Origin: JAVVHH01 sp965276815
GTDB lineage: Bacteria > Pseudomonadota > Alphaproteobacteria > Acetobacterales > Acetobacteraceae
Length of the DNA stretch: 64,000 nt
NCBI GenBank assembly: GCA_965276815.1
Contig: CBDIBE010000007.1
Span: forward strand, 62,001-126,000
Reading direction: 5' to 3'
Shown here: positions 7,244 to 16,677 of the stretch, piece by piece
How positions within the stretch are numbered: position 1 is the stretch's first letter
Layout: each line of letters opens with the position of its first letter
Position numbers and translations under genes: made by a program
The notes under the pieces: model-generated
What the model was told of the DNA's origin: nothing
The model's database searches: none
What the model saw: only the letters and a program-made list of their open reading frames with translations

Positions 7244-9499
7244 TCAGCCTGGCGCGACGCGGGGAGAGGCCATGCTGCGCTGCTGCGGCCGGCTTTCGGC
7301 GGCCCAGGCGTCGAGCAGCTTGTCCAAGGTGACCGGGTAGTCGCGGATGCGTACTCCAGTCGCGTTGTAGACCGCATTCGCGACCGACGCCCCGGCGCCG
7401 CAAATGCCTAGCTCGCCCAATCCCTTGCTCTTCATGGCGCTGGAATGCGGGTCGAGCTCCTCGATGAACACCGCCTCGACGCTCGGGACGTCCAGATGCG
7501 TCGCGACGTGATACTCGGCCAAGTTGTTGTTGACGAATGCGCCATCCCGCGTGTCGACCGCGACCTCCTCCATCAGCGCGGCGCCAACGCCGAACACCAT
7601 GCCGCCGATCGCCTGTGACCGCGCGGTCTTGGCGTTGAGGATGCGGCCGGCGGTGAACACGCCGAGCATGCGACGCAGCCGGACCTCCCCGGTGACCTCG
7701 TTCACGCCGACTTCGGCGAAGTGCGCCCCGTAGGATTGCTGGACATAGGCTTTGCGCGAATCACCCGGATCGGCGGCGCCGTCGGCGGCGATCGGATCGT
7801 TGGGCACGAGTTGCTGGAGCGGGATCGAACGGCCTGCGGATGTGAGCTTGCCATCGGCGAACACCGCGCCGTCCGCCGCGAGCGCGGCTTGACGGATCAG
7901 GGCCGTTCGCAGGTTCATGCAGGCGTCGTACACGGCGCTGCCGGCCGAGTTGGCGCCGAACGAGCCGCCGGAGCCAGGGCTCAAGGGCAGGTTGCTGTCG
8001 CCGAGCTCCATCCGGACCCGGTCGATCGGCAGCCCCAGCAGATCGGCGGCGATCTGCGCCAGGATCGTGTAGCTGCCGGTGCCGATATCGGTCATGGAGG
8101 TCTGCACGAGCAGCACGCCGTCGCGGCCGAGCGCGACATGGGCCTGCGCCTTCTGCATCGGGTTGCCGCGCACCGCGGCCGCCATGCCGAGCCCGACCAG
8201 CCACTCGCCATCCCGGACCCGACCCGGCTGGGCATTGCGGCGCGACCAGCCGAACAGCTCGGCCCCCTTGCGCATGCACGGCACCAGGGTGCGGGTGGAG
8301 AAGGGCGTGCCTGATTGCGGATCGACCTGCGGCTCGTTCTTGATGCGCAGCTCGATCGGGTCCATCCCGAGTTGCCCGGCGAGTTCGTCCATCGCGCATT
8401 CGAGCGCCAGCAGCCCGACCGCCTCGCCCGGCGCGCGCATCGCCGACGAGACTGGCAAATCGAGCTGTGCGAGGCGATGCGCGGTCATCAGGTTCGCGGT
8501 CGCGTAGATGTTGCGGGTGGCCTGCGCCGCCGCCTCGAACGAGTCCTGGCCTTGCGTGTTGCCGGACCAGGATTCGTGCGCCACCGCCAGCAAGGTGCCG
8601 TCATGGCCGGCCGCCAGCCGCAGGCGCTGGATCGTGCCGCTGCGGTGGGTGGTTGCGGGGAAGACTTGCGGCCGCGACAGGGCGAGCTTCACCGGCCGTT
8701 GCAGCAGCCGCGCCGCGGTCGCGGCAAGGATCGCGTCGGGTTGCACCTGGAGCTTCGCCCCGAACCCGCCGCCCACGAAACGGCTGACCAGGCGGACCTT
8801 TTCCTTGGGCAATTGCAGCGTCGCGGCCACCATCGCGGCACCGCGGGTGACGTTTTGATTGGCCGTGAACAGGGTTAGCTGGTCGCCGTCCCACGTCGCG
8901 AGCGTCGCGTGCGGCTCCATCATGGCGTGGGTTTGCGCGGGCGTGCTGTAGGTGACGTCGAGCTTGACCGGGGCGGCGCCGAAAGCCGCGTCAACATCGC
9001 CCTTGTGCGTGTCTGCCGGGGTGCCGTTGCGTGGCTTGGGAGTCGTCGCCGAGGGTTGCGCCGCCGCAAGGTCGCTCTTACCGGCGTCGGGCGCGTAGCT
9101 GGGCTTGATGAGCAGGCTGGCGGCGCGGGCCTGTTCGAAGGTCTGGGCGACGACCAGCGCGATCGGCTGGCCGCGGAACCGGATCTCGGCGTTGGCGAGT
9201 TGCGGCGCCGTGCCGTCCGAGACGGCCGCTTGCGGCGGCATGTTCTTGTGCGTCAGCACCAGGATCACGCCGGGCGCGGCCTCGGCCGCAGCGGTGTCGA
9301 TCCCGGTGATCTGGCCCCGCGCGATGGTGGATAGCGCCAGGTAGCCATAGGCGGGAGCGCTGCGCGGGCGGTATTCGTACGCATACGGCGCATGCCCGGT
9401 GACCTTCAGCGGCCCATCGATGCGATCGAGCGGCTGGCCGAGCAGTCCGCCCGGACGGTCGAGCGGGGTGTCGCCCATTGGCGTGCCCATGTTGATCAT
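7244..9499 (-). CDS. paoC: Aldehyde oxidoreductase molybdenum-binding subunit (PaoC/xanthine dehydrogenase family)
   Basis: A 751-aa large subunit of the xanthine oxidase family. Visible landmarks are the N-terminal QPLDRIDGPLKVTGHAPYAYE, the Moco-contacting GGFGAK, and near the C-terminus GLGELGICGAG, which contains the expected catalytic Glu. It would bind MCD-Moco and oxidise aldehydes, passing electrons through the two partner subunits. The order on the minus strand (2Fe-2S, FAD, Moco) and the length match E. coli PaoABC. No PaoD/XdhC-type maturation gene follows in this window. The start at 9499 lies 10 bp after paoB and has GAGGG upstream. Confidence 0.88.
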   Translation of the reverse strand: MINMGTPMGDTPLDRPGGLLGQPLDRIDGPLKVTGHAPYAYEYRPRSAPAYGYLALSTIARGQITGIDTAAAEAAPGVILVLTHKNMPPQAAVSDGTAPQLANAEIRFRGQPIALVVAQTFEQARAASLLIKPSYAPDAGKSDLAAAQPSATTPKPRNGTPADTHKGDVDAAFGAAPVKLDVTYSTPAQTHAMMEPHATLATWDGDQLTLFTANQNVTRGAAMVAATLQLPKEKVRLVSRFVGGGFGAKLQVQPDAILAATAARLLQRPVKLALSRPQVFPATTHRSGTIQRLRLAAGHDGTLLAVAHESWSGNTQGQDSFEAAAQATRNIYATANLMTAHRLAQLDLPVSSAMRAPGEAVGLLALECAMDELAGQLGMDPIELRIKNEPQVDPQSGTPFSTRTLVPCMRKGAELFGWSRRNAQPGRVRDGEWLVGLGMAAAVRGNPMQKAQAHVALGRDGVLLVQTSMTDIGTGSYTILAQIAADLLGLPIDRVRMELGDSNLPLSPGSGGSFGANSAGSAVYDACMNLRTALIRQAALAADGAVFADGKLTSAGRSIPLQQLVPNDPIAADGAADPGDSRKAYVQQSYGAHFAEVGVNEVTGEVRLRRMLGVFTAGRILNAKTARSQAIGGMVFGVGAALMEEVAVDTRDGAFVNNNLAEYHVATHLDVPSVEAVFIEELDPHSSAMKSKGLGELGICGAGASVANAVYNATGVRIRDYPVTLDKLLDAWAAESRPQQRSMASPRVAPG

Positions 9500-9509
9500 G
9501 GCGAGGCCC

Positions 9510-10493
9510 TCACGAGTTGGTGGTGCTGGCCAGGACGGCGCCGAGTGTGCGCCGGGTCAGCTGGAGCTTGAAATCATTGTGTCCATGGCCCTGCCCGCCG
9601 GCGAGCACGGCGCCGGAAGCGGCGTCCGACACGGCTGGGCTGAAGCTTGCGCCGATCAGCGCCTGCTCGGCGGCGGGAACCCGCCAGGGTGCCGGCGCGA
9701 TGCCGCCGAAGGCGAGCCTGGCCGAGACGATCTTGCCGTTCACGGCGTGCACGACCGCGGCGACCGAGACCAGCGCGAAGGCGTAGGAGGCGCGGTCGCG
9801 AACTTTGCGATACATTTGCACGCCGGGCGGCGGCGGCGGCAGCTTCACCGCGGTGATCATCTCGCCGCTTTGCAGCACCGTCTCGACGTTCGGCGTGCTG
9901 CGCGGCAGGCGGTAGAATTCGGCCAGCGGGATCGACGCCCGCGTGCCGTCCGGCTTGACCGTCTCGACCTCGGCATCGAGCGCGCGCATCGCGACAGCCA
10001 TGTCGGAAGGGTGCGTCGCGATGCAGTCGGAACTCGTGCCCACGACGGCGTGGATGCGGTTGATGCCTTGCATGGCCGAGCAGCCTGAGCCGGGCTCGCG
10101 TTTGTTGCAGGGCATGCTGACGTCGTAGAAGTAGTAGCACCGGGTCCGCTGCAGCAAATTGCCGGCGGTGGTGGCTTTGTTGCGGAGCTGGCCGGACGCG
10201 CCAGCGAGCAGCGCGCGGCTCAGCACGCCATAGTCACGCCGCACGCGGGGATGGGCGGCGAGGTCGCTGTTGCGCACGAGCGCGCCGATCCGCATTCCGC
10301 CGTCGGGCGTATCCTCCACCTTTGCGAGCGGCAGCCGGTTGACGTCGACGAGATGCGTCGGCGTTTCCACCTCGAGCTTCATGAGGTCGAGCAGATTGGT
10401 CCCGCCGGCGATGAACTTGGCGCCGGGCTTGCCGGCGACGGCCTTGGCGGCCGCTTCGGCGCTGTCGGCCCGCTCATAGGTGAATGCTCTCAC
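9510..10493 (-). CDS. paoB: Aldehyde oxidoreductase FAD-binding subunit with extra cysteine cluster
   Basis: A 327-aa FAD_binding_5/CO_deh_flav_C protein. FAD contacts are visible in KFIAGGTNLLDLMK and in TTAGNLLQRTRC. A Cys-rich insert (RCYYFYDVSMPC...GSGC) matches the extra [4Fe-4S] cluster that PaoB carries and most family members lack. The start is GTG at 10493, overlapping the TGA of the upstream 2Fe-2S gene (GTGA), so they are translationally coupled. It relays electrons between the Moco and 2Fe-2S subunits. Confidence 0.87.
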   Translation of the reverse strand: MRAFTYERADSAEAAAKAVAGKPGAKFIAGGTNLLDLMKLEVETPTHLVDVNRLPLAKVEDTPDGGMRIGALVRNSDLAAHPRVRRDYGVLSRALLAGASGQLRNKATTAGNLLQRTRCYYFYDVSMPCNKREPGSGCSAMQGINRIHAVVGTSSDCIATHPSDMAVAMRALDAEVETVKPDGTRASIPLAEFYRLPRSTPNVETVLQSGEMITAVKLPPPPPGVQMYRKVRDRASYAFALVSVAAVVHAVNGKIVSARLAFGGIAPAPWRVPAAEQALIGASFSPAVSDAASGAVLAGGQGHGHNDFKLQLTRRTLGAVLASTTNS

Positions 10494-11149
10494 AGCGTCT
10501 CTCCCGCTGCATCGTGGATGGCGTCGACGATGTTCGGGTAGGCGGAGCAGCGGCAAAGATTACCGCTCATGCGTTCGCGGATCTCGATGTCGCTCAAGGC
10601 CGGGTGGCTGTTCAGGTCGTCGGTGACGTAGCTCGGCCAGCCCTCCTTCTGCTCGCTGAGCATGCCGAGGGCCGAGCAGATCTGCCCGGGCGTGCAGTAG
10701 CCGCACTGGAAGCCGTCGCGGCGCACGAAGGCGGCTTGCAGCGGATGCAGGTGGTCGCCTTGGGCGAGGCCCTCGATCGTCGTGACGGCCTGGCCGTCAT
10801 GCATCACCGCCAGCGAGAGGCAGGAGTTGATGCGACGGCCATCGAGTAGCACGGTGCAGGCGCCGCATTGGCCGTGATCGCACCCCTTCTTGGGCCCGGT
10901 GATGTCGAGATGCTCGCGCAGGGCGTCGAGCAGCGTGGTCCGCGTGTCGACGGTCATTTCCTGCGGGCGGCCGTTGACGGTGAAGCGCACCGCCATGGCC
11001 GGGACGCCGGGGTCGGGGGGTGGTGTCGTGACTGGCTGCGCCTCGGCGCTCACTCCCGGATGGACTTGGCCCAAAATCGCGAGGGCCGCACCCGCCTCGA
11101 GCGCCTGCCGCCTGGTCAGCGGAAACCGCCGCTGCTTCGTTCCATTCAT
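10490..11149 (-). CDS. paoA: Aldehyde oxidoreductase 2Fe-2S subunit with Tat signal
   Basis: A 219-aa protein with two [2Fe-2S] domains. The plant-type cluster motif is GCDHGQCGACTVLLDG followed by INSC; the second, alpha-helical domain has CGYCTPGQ and CRCSAYP. The N-terminus carries a twin-arginine signal (LTRRQALEAGAALAIL) and an Ala-rich cleavage area. The assembled heterotrimer is therefore probably exported folded to the periplasm, as PaoABC is. It is the first gene of the paoABC operon; the start at 11149 is the only ATG preceding the Tat motif. Confidence 0.88.
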   Translation of the reverse strand: MNGTKQRRFPLTRRQALEAGAALAILGQVHPGVSAEAQPVTTPPPDPGVPAMAVRFTVNGRPQEMTVDTRTTLLDALREHLDITGPKKGCDHGQCGACTVLLDGRRINSCLSLAVMHDGQAVTTIEGLAQGDHLHPLQAAFVRRDGFQCGYCTPGQICSALGMLSEQKEGWPSYVTDDLNSHPALSDIEIRERMSGNLCRCSAYPNIVDAIHDAAGETL

Positions 11150-11415
11150 GCGTCTCGTCCTCCGGAATGCGCACGCTTAGGCCTGCCGGCCCTAGGTCTC
11201 GCGAGGTAAACGGCGCTCGACGCCAATCGATGCCAGCCGCACAGATGGCGCAGGGTAGATCGCCGTAGACGATACGAAGAAAACGCCAGGTCCACCCTAG
11301 AGATGAACTTTCCTGGGGATGAACTTTTGTTGACTTCGGAACGCTCCGGCGGGATCTCGATCAGATTGCGGGGTTTTGGCAGCGACCTTGCGTGCCGCTG
11401 CAGACGGTGACCAGC

Positions 11416-11949
11416 ATGAGCCGGCTGAAGGCGATGAGCGAGCTGGCGCAACGCGAGAAGTTGACCATTCGGCAGCTCTATGAGCGATACGCGGGGTCGC
11501 GCGGGTCTTATCCATTGGTCGGCACGCCGAGCCAAATCGCCGACGAGATGGAGGAATGGGTGCGGACCGAGGCAGCCGACGGCTTCATCATCCAGGCTTC
11601 CTATCTGCCGGGCGGTTTCGACGATTTTGTCTCCATGGTAATCCCGGAATTGCAGCGGCGCGGCCGGTCCCGCACGGGGTGTGAAGGCCGCACCTTGCGC
11701 GCGGCGATCGAGACGGTGATGCCGCGCGACACCTATCAGATCGAAATCCTGTCCGGCGGGACGGGACGCCAAACGGTCAACGCCTATGTGCAGGATGACG
11801 GCCACGCAGCGATCGACCGCGTGCGCGAGCAGGTGATGTCCGCCGTGGAATTGCGGCTGGATAGCGTCGAGTTCTGCACCGCGCCGCAGATGCAGACCCG
11901 GCTTTACGGCGGCGGCGGATGGAAGCCGCGCTGGCTAGTGAGGGCTTAG
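11416..11949 (+). pseudogene. Chimeric remnant: flavin-dependent monooxygenase C-terminus joined to an unknown C-terminal domain
   Basis: The first half (to about 11700) reads as the C-terminal 90 residues of an NtaA/SnaA/DszA-type LLM monooxygenase. It has YPLVGTPSQIADEMEEW, ADGFIIQASYLPGG, VIPELQRRG and EGRTLR. The catalytic barrel is missing. The second half changes character to an alpha/beta segment (DTYQIEI, TVNAYVQDDG, IDRVREQVMSAVEL) ending GGGGWKPRWL. Its strand-helix-strand layout resembles the C-terminal domain of PaaK-type ligases, but that is only a guess. The join looks like a deletion that fused the ends of two catabolic genes. It lies 11 bp before the thiolase-fold gene. Confidence 0.55.
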
Positions 11950-11960
11950 GGAGAGCGCCG

Positions 11961-13118
11961 ATGCAGCAAGCCGCCATCGCCGGGATCGCCGAACTGCCGC
12001 AGGGCCGCATGACCGGCATCACGCCGATGATGCTGCATGCGCGGCTGGCCCGCATGGCGCTGGCGGATGCGGGGCGGCGGCCCGGCGACGTCGACGCGCT
12101 GATCACATTGTCGCCGCGCTCGGATCCCTATCTGATCCATGCGACGGCTTTGGCGGAATATTTAGGCATCGCGCCTGCCGTCGCCCTCACGGTGGAGGGG
12201 GGCGGCGCCGCTCCTGCCACGATGGTCGACCTGGCGCGCATGATGATTGTGGGCGGACGCGCCAGCACGGTGCTGATCGTCTCCGCCGACATGCCGCTGA
12301 GCGTGGTCAGCCGCGAGTCCTACATCAACACGCTGGCCGACAGCGGTCCGGTGCATCCGGACATCGAGCGGCCGTTTGGCCCCTCGGTCCCCTCGCTGTT
12401 CGGCCTGGTTGCCGGCGCCTACATGGCGGAGTACGGTGCCACTGATCTCGACTTCGCGGCGGCGGCGATGCACGACCGGGCTAATGCGAGCCTGCATCCT
12501 AACGCGCATATGCGCAAACCGATGGACCTCACACTCTATCGCGACAGTCCGATGATTGCCGACCCGCTGCGGCTGCTGGACTGCACCCCCGTGTCCGATG
12601 GCGGCGCGGCGGTGGTGGTCACGGGGCTGGAGCGGGCGCGGGACTTGCCTCGCCCAGTGGTGCGCGTGCTGTCGGCTGGGTTCTCGATGACGCACTTGCA
12701 TCTCACGGCCGCGCCCTCGCTCACTCATTTTGGCGCCGGGCTGGCGCTCGATCGGGCTTTGGAACAGGCGGGCCTGGTGGCCCAGGATATCGACGTGGCG
12801 CTGGTCTATGACTGCTTCACCATCGCGCTGCTGATCAACGCCGAGGATCTGGGGTTCGCCGGGCGTGGCGAAGCTGGCGCGTCGTTTCGCGATGGCAGCT
12901 TCGCCCGCACCGGCCGCCTGCCGATCAACCCGCATGGCGGGCTGCTGTCGCACGGCTATCCCGGACGCGCCGCCGGCATCGGCAACCTGGTCGAGGCGGT
13001 GGTGCAACTCCGGGGCGACGCGGGGGACCGGCAGGTCGATGGTGCGGAGGTGACGATGACGCATGGCATGGGCGGGCTGTTCGCGACGCATGGCGTCCTA
13101 TTGCTGGCGCGCGCGTGA
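11961..13118 (+). CDS. Thiolase-fold protein (acetyl-CoA acetyltransferase-like), active-site Cys absent
   Basis: A 385-aa thiolase superfamily protein with the usual two-domain layout and a C-terminal glycine loop NPHGGLLSHGYPG. Where true thiolases have a nucleophilic Cys (GCASG-like), this one reads TVEGGGAAPATM. The usual GHP of the C-terminal loop is GYP. This pattern, plus the DUF35 gene immediately downstream, fits the Ltp2-ChsH2 type retro-aldolases of steroid side-chain breakdown better than a classical thiolase. The start at 11961 has AGGGAGA 8-12 nt upstream. It overlaps the next gene by 4 bp. Confidence 0.8.
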   Translation: MQQAAIAGIAELPQGRMTGITPMMLHARLARMALADAGRRPGDVDALITLSPRSDPYLIHATALAEYLGIAPAVALTVEGGGAAPATMVDLARMMIVGGRASTVLIVSADMPLSVVSRESYINTLADSGPVHPDIERPFGPSVPSLFGLVAGAYMAEYGATDLDFAAAAMHDRANASLHPNAHMRKPMDLTLYRDSPMIADPLRLLDCTPVSDGGAAVVVTGLERARDLPRPVVRVLSAGFSMTHLHLTAAPSLTHFGAGLALDRALEQAGLVAQDIDVALVYDCFTIALLINAEDLGFAGRGEAGASFRDGSFARTGRLPINPHGGLLSHGYPGRAAGIGNLVEAVVQLRGDAGDRQVDGAEVTMTHGMGGLFATHGVLLLARA

Positions 13119-13525
13119 TCTACTCCGCGCCGCGCAACGGAAGGGAGGCGACGCCGCACTGGAAGGCTGCGCGTGCCGGGATCCTGAAGCTGCCATTCCA
13201 CGCGGGGACCGGGACGCCGCTCTGGCCGCCGAACGATGACCCCGAGCTCATGTGGCGCGAGTGCAGCCCTTTGGGGTCGGTGCTGAGCTTCTCGGTTGTC
13301 CGGCGGGCGGTGCAGCCGGAGTGGAAGGGCAAGGAGCCTTATGTCATCGCGATGATCGCGCTGGATGCGGGCGTGCGCATGCTGAGCAACATCGTCGGCT
13401 GCGAGCCGGCCGAGGTGACGATCGGCGCCCGGGTGCATTGTGTGTTCGCCGAGACGACAGACCCGGAGCTGGGTGTTGTTTTGTTCGAATTGGCAGGACG
13501 GGCTAGGGGGTTGCCGGCCAGATGA
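13115..13525 (+). CDS. DUF35 OB-fold protein lacking the zinc ribbon
   Basis: A 136-aa partner of the thiolase-fold protein. The C-terminal OB-fold is recognisable (GSVLSFSVVRRAVQPEW, PYVIAMIALDAGVRML, GARVHCVFAE). Family members normally start with a CxxC...CxxC zinc ribbon; here that stretch reads HAGTGTPLWPP and keeps no Cys pair. The start is GTG within GTGA, overlapping the stop of the thiolase-fold gene. It probably binds the acyl-CoA tail or stabilises the partner. Confidence 0.78.
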   Translation: MIYSAPRNGREATPHWKAARAGILKLPFHAGTGTPLWPPNDDPELMWRECSPLGSVLSFSVVRRAVQPEWKGKEPYVIAMIALDAGVRMLSNIVGCEPAEVTIGARVHCVFAETTDPELGVVLFELAGRARGLPAR

Positions 13526-13724
13526 CGTTCTCGAGAGTGGCCCGCTGGCGATCAGGTGGCGATGAGGTCGCCGGCGGCGGCGGTAGATAGCGGCTGGGAC
13601 GCCAGCACCATCTCGGCAAGCTGGCCGAGTGGGACCGTCAGGCCGTCATAGAACGTGGCCACGTCCTGGCCATGAAACGCGACCTTCAATTTGTTGTCCT
13701 GATTGGCAGCAGGAGAACCCCACT

Positions 13725-14144
13725 ATGTCCCATGCACAAATGATTACTCTATTCGATAAGTGGGAGAAAGTTTGGCACGACGGGCAGTTCAATCTCGTTG
13801 CTGAGTGCGTTGGACCAAACTACATCCGTCACGATGAAAACGGCGATCGGACTGTCACACGCGAGGCATATGCAGCAGAAATCGCCCAAGTCCAAAAGGA
13901 TCGTCCCGGCATCCGCGTTGTGGTCTATGACCACGCGTTCGAGGGCAACCGGGCGTGGTTCCGCTTTGCATTCAAGTGGGCCGATCCGAAGACCGGCGAA
14001 GCCCGGAGCAGGGCCGGGATGCAGTCGTATCGGACGGAGGCAGGCAAGCTCGTAGAGACATGGCTTTCGATGCAGCCGCTTGGGTCAACATGGCCGGACG
14101 CATCTGCCCAAGAGCATTGGACAAGCCCGGCCCCCATCAAGTGA
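13725..14144 (+). CDS. SnoaL-like nuclear transport factor 2 family protein
   Basis: A 139-aa cone-fold protein (MITLFDKWEKVWHDGQFNL; YIRHDENGDRTVTREAY; AWFRFAFKWADPKTGE). The SnoaL/ester cyclase-like family includes polyketide cyclases and many uncharacterised proteins; the substrate is unknown. The ATG at 13725 has AGGAG 9 nt upstream. The in-frame extension upstream is not family-like. The 199 bp before it hold only an unrecognised short minus-strand frame (about 13552-13700). Confidence 0.75.
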   Translation: MSHAQMITLFDKWEKVWHDGQFNLVAECVGPNYIRHDENGDRTVTREAYAAEIAQVQKDRPGIRVVVYDHAFEGNRAWFRFAFKWADPKTGEARSRAGMQSYRTEAGKLVETWLSMQPLGSTWPDASAQEHWTSPAPIK

Positions 14145-14296
14145 CAGCATGAGAGCGCCTTCCTATTTGAGGGTTTGTGTTTGCGAAATGCATAATCGGG
14201 TTTGAAAGATGGTTTCTGGCGTTCGCGGTGCGTCGCTCGGTTGGCGGCGCGCCCGGCACCGGCTACACGACCCGCGCCGCCACCGCCGGAACTTGC

Positions 14297-15916
14297 ATGC
14301 TCCAGATTGATAGCCTGGTTTTTAACGCCTGGGGAAGGCGGTTCTTCGACCGCGCCACCGTTGCGCTGCCTGCCGGCACCAAGGTGGGGCTGGTGGGGCG
14401 CAACGGCGTCGGCAAGTCGACCCTGTTCCGCCTGATCCTGGGCACTCTGACGCCCGATAGCGGCGAGATCGCGCTGCCCCGCGGCGCCCGTGTCGCTAGC
14501 GTCGACCAGGAGCATCCGGCCACCCCGGTCAGCCTGCTCGACACCATCCTGGCCGCGGACGTGCAGCGCGACGCGCTCTATGCCGAGCTGGAGACCGCAG
14601 CACCGGAGCGGATCGCCGATATTTACGCGAGGCTTGCTGAGATCGACGCCGACCGGGCTCCCGCCTGGGCGAGCGAGATCCTGGCTGGCCTCGGCTTCTC
14701 CACCGAAGATCTGGCGCGCCCGATGGCCGAGTTTTCGGGCGGCTGGCGGATGCGCGTGGCCTTGGCGGCTGCGCTGTTCGCCGAGCCGGGTCTGCTGCTG
14801 CTGGACGAGCCGACCAACTATCTCGACCTTGAGGGCGCCATGTGGCTGGAGGCGCGGCTGCGGAAATACCCGAACAGCGCGTTGATCATCAGCCATGACC
14901 GCGAGCTGCTGAACCAATCGGTCGAGGCTATCCTGCACCTGCACGAGGGCAAGCTGGACCTCTACGCCGGCGGCTATGACGAATTCGAGCGCCGGGTGGC
15001 GGAGAAGGCGCGGCTGCAGGCGGCTTCCCGCGTCAAGCAGGAGGCCGAGCGGGCGCATTTGCAGAGCTTCGTGGACCGCTTCCGCGCCAAGGCCAGCAAG
15101 GCGGCGCAGGCGCAATCGCGCTTGAAACGGCTTGCCAAGCTGGAGCCGGTGGCGGCCGTGTCGGCCGAGCACGTGGCGCCGTTCACGCTGCCGTCGCCGC
15201 CGCGCCCGCTGGCGCCGCCGCTGATCCGGCTGGAGGCGGCCAGCGTCGGCTATGGCGGCGCGCCGGTCCTGCGCGACATGGATTTGCGGCTCGACGTCGA
15301 TGACCGGATTGGGCTGCTGGGCGTCAACGGCGCCGGCAAGTCCACCTTCGCCAAGCTGGCGGCCGGCGCGCTGACGCTGTCGGCCGGGTCGATGCAGCGG
15401 GAGCGGCGGATCGGTGTCGGCTGGTTTCATCAGCATCAGATCGAGGCGCTCGAGGCCGCCGATACCCCGCTCGACATCCTGCGCCGCGCGAGGCCGCAGG
15501 ACAGCGAGCAGTCCTATCGCGCCCGCCTGGCGCTTTGGGGGTTCGGCTTCGACAAGCAGTCCACCACGGTCGCCAATTTGTCAGGGGGCGAGCGGGCGCG
15601 GCTGCTGCTCAACCTGGTGGCGATGGCGGCGCCGCATTTGCTGATCCTGGACGAGCCGACGAACCATCTCGACATCGACAGCCGCCGTGCCCTGCTGGAC
15701 GCGCTGAACGACTATGGCGGCGCGGTGATCCTGATCACGCATGATCGCTCGCTGATGGAGATGGTGGCGGACCGGCTGTGGCTGGCGGCAGACAATACGG
15801 TGGCGCCGTTCGAGGGCGACATGGATGATTACGCCCGGCTTGTGCTGGACCGGGCGAAGGGGGTGGCGCCGGGTCAGGGACGGGCGGCGAAGGGCAAGCG
15901 AAGGCGGGCGGCATGA
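14297..15916 (+). CDS. ABC-F family ATP-binding protein
   Basis: A 539-aa protein with two ABC domains and no membrane segments. Walker A motifs are GRNGVGKST and GVNGAGKST, signatures FSGGWRM and LSGGERA, and Walker B motifs LLLLDEPTNYLD and LLILDEPTNHLD. A charged linker of 70-80 residues lies between the domains, as in Uup/YheS-type proteins. ABC-F proteins act on ribosomes in translation regulation or antibiotic protection. The ATG at 14297 (MLQIDSLVFNAWG) is used because the longer frame upstream does not match the family. The C-terminus is basic. Confidence 0.9.
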   Translation: MLQIDSLVFNAWGRRFFDRATVALPAGTKVGLVGRNGVGKSTLFRLILGTLTPDSGEIALPRGARVASVDQEHPATPVSLLDTILAADVQRDALYAELETAAPERIADIYARLAEIDADRAPAWASEILAGLGFSTEDLARPMAEFSGGWRMRVALAAALFAEPGLLLLDEPTNYLDLEGAMWLEARLRKYPNSALIISHDRELLNQSVEAILHLHEGKLDLYAGGYDEFERRVAEKARLQAASRVKQEAERAHLQSFVDRFRAKASKAAQAQSRLKRLAKLEPVAAVSAEHVAPFTLPSPPRPLAPPLIRLEAASVGYGGAPVLRDMDLRLDVDDRIGLLGVNGAGKSTFAKLAAGALTLSAGSMQRERRIGVGWFHQHQIEALEAADTPLDILRRARPQDSEQSYRARLALWGFGFDKQSTTVANLSGGERARLLLNLVAMAAPHLLILDEPTNHLDIDSRRALLDALNDYGGAVILITHDRSLMEMVADRLWLAADNTVAPFEGDMDDYARLVLDRAKGVAPGQGRAAKGKRRRAA

Positions 15917-15920
15917 CGGC

Positions 15921-16677
15921 TCAGGCGTTGCTCAACTCCGGTGGGACCCTTGGGTCGATGGCGGCCCAGGTCGCGAAGGGGAACGACAGGGCAGCCCTCG
16001 GCATCTCGCGGACCGCGTCCACTCGATCGCGGCGGAGCAGTATCCGCCAGGTTTGATAGGTGGTGGGGGCGGTCGCCGCTAGGGCGGCCGGCGAGAGGAG
16101 CGCTACGTTGGCGTAACTTGCCGGGTCGCGCACGGACTCATAGCGAATCGCCTGCATCCCCGCGTCTCGCGCGCTGTCGGCCAGTTCCTGGCAAGGCGTA
16201 TAGGTTGGTCGGATCAGTCCAGATCTTGCGGTCGCGAACGAGCGGGGCTGCGGTCAGGTCTATTGCCAGCGAGGTCCTGACTGGGACCTGGAAGGCGGTG
16301 CGCTCCTGGGGGTTGCGCGGCAACGGAGTGCCTGGCGAGGCTACAAAGAACGCGAGATGATAAAACGCTGCCTCGGCCAACGCGGTCTCGACGCGCTCGG
16401 AGCCATATAAGCAGCCCTGGCGCTGCCGGGCGCGGCGGAAGCGGCTGCCGTGTGGGTACGGCGCGTATCGGAATGGGGTGGCGAGCAGGTAGTTCAAGCC
16501 GGTGCAAGCGGTGGGGACGGCCGGTTTCGAACGATCCAGCTCGGCTTCCAGGATCGCCTGTTCGTCCAAGCTGTCGACGAGCTTCATCGTCGCCACCTGG
16601 GATTGGCTCTCGACGATGCGCCAGACCTTGCGGGACAATAAGCGCGCTTCAGAGGCGAGCGCGAGTGCTGTCCACAT
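15921..16677 (-). pseudogene. RES-domain toxin gene with a one-base frameshift
   Basis: The first 160 residues match RES toxins (FRYAPYPHGSRFRRARQRQG, ERVETALAEAAFY, SLAIDLTAAP). After TNLYA the frame goes out. Removing one T of the GCCTTGCC at about 16193 restores CQELADSARDAGMQAIRYES and the rest of the domain. The corrected length is 251 aa, and 757 minus 1 bases divides by three. The shift cuts off the region with the conserved Ser (YESVRD), so the toxin would be inactive unless this is a sequencing error or slippage. RES toxins degrade NAD+. The start overlaps the antitoxin gene by 29 bp. Confidence 0.8.

Noticed and set aside
13925..15436. Long minus-strand open frame of 503 codons
   Set aside because: It is the antisense of the ABC-F gene, whose two ABC domains are unmistakable on the plus strand.
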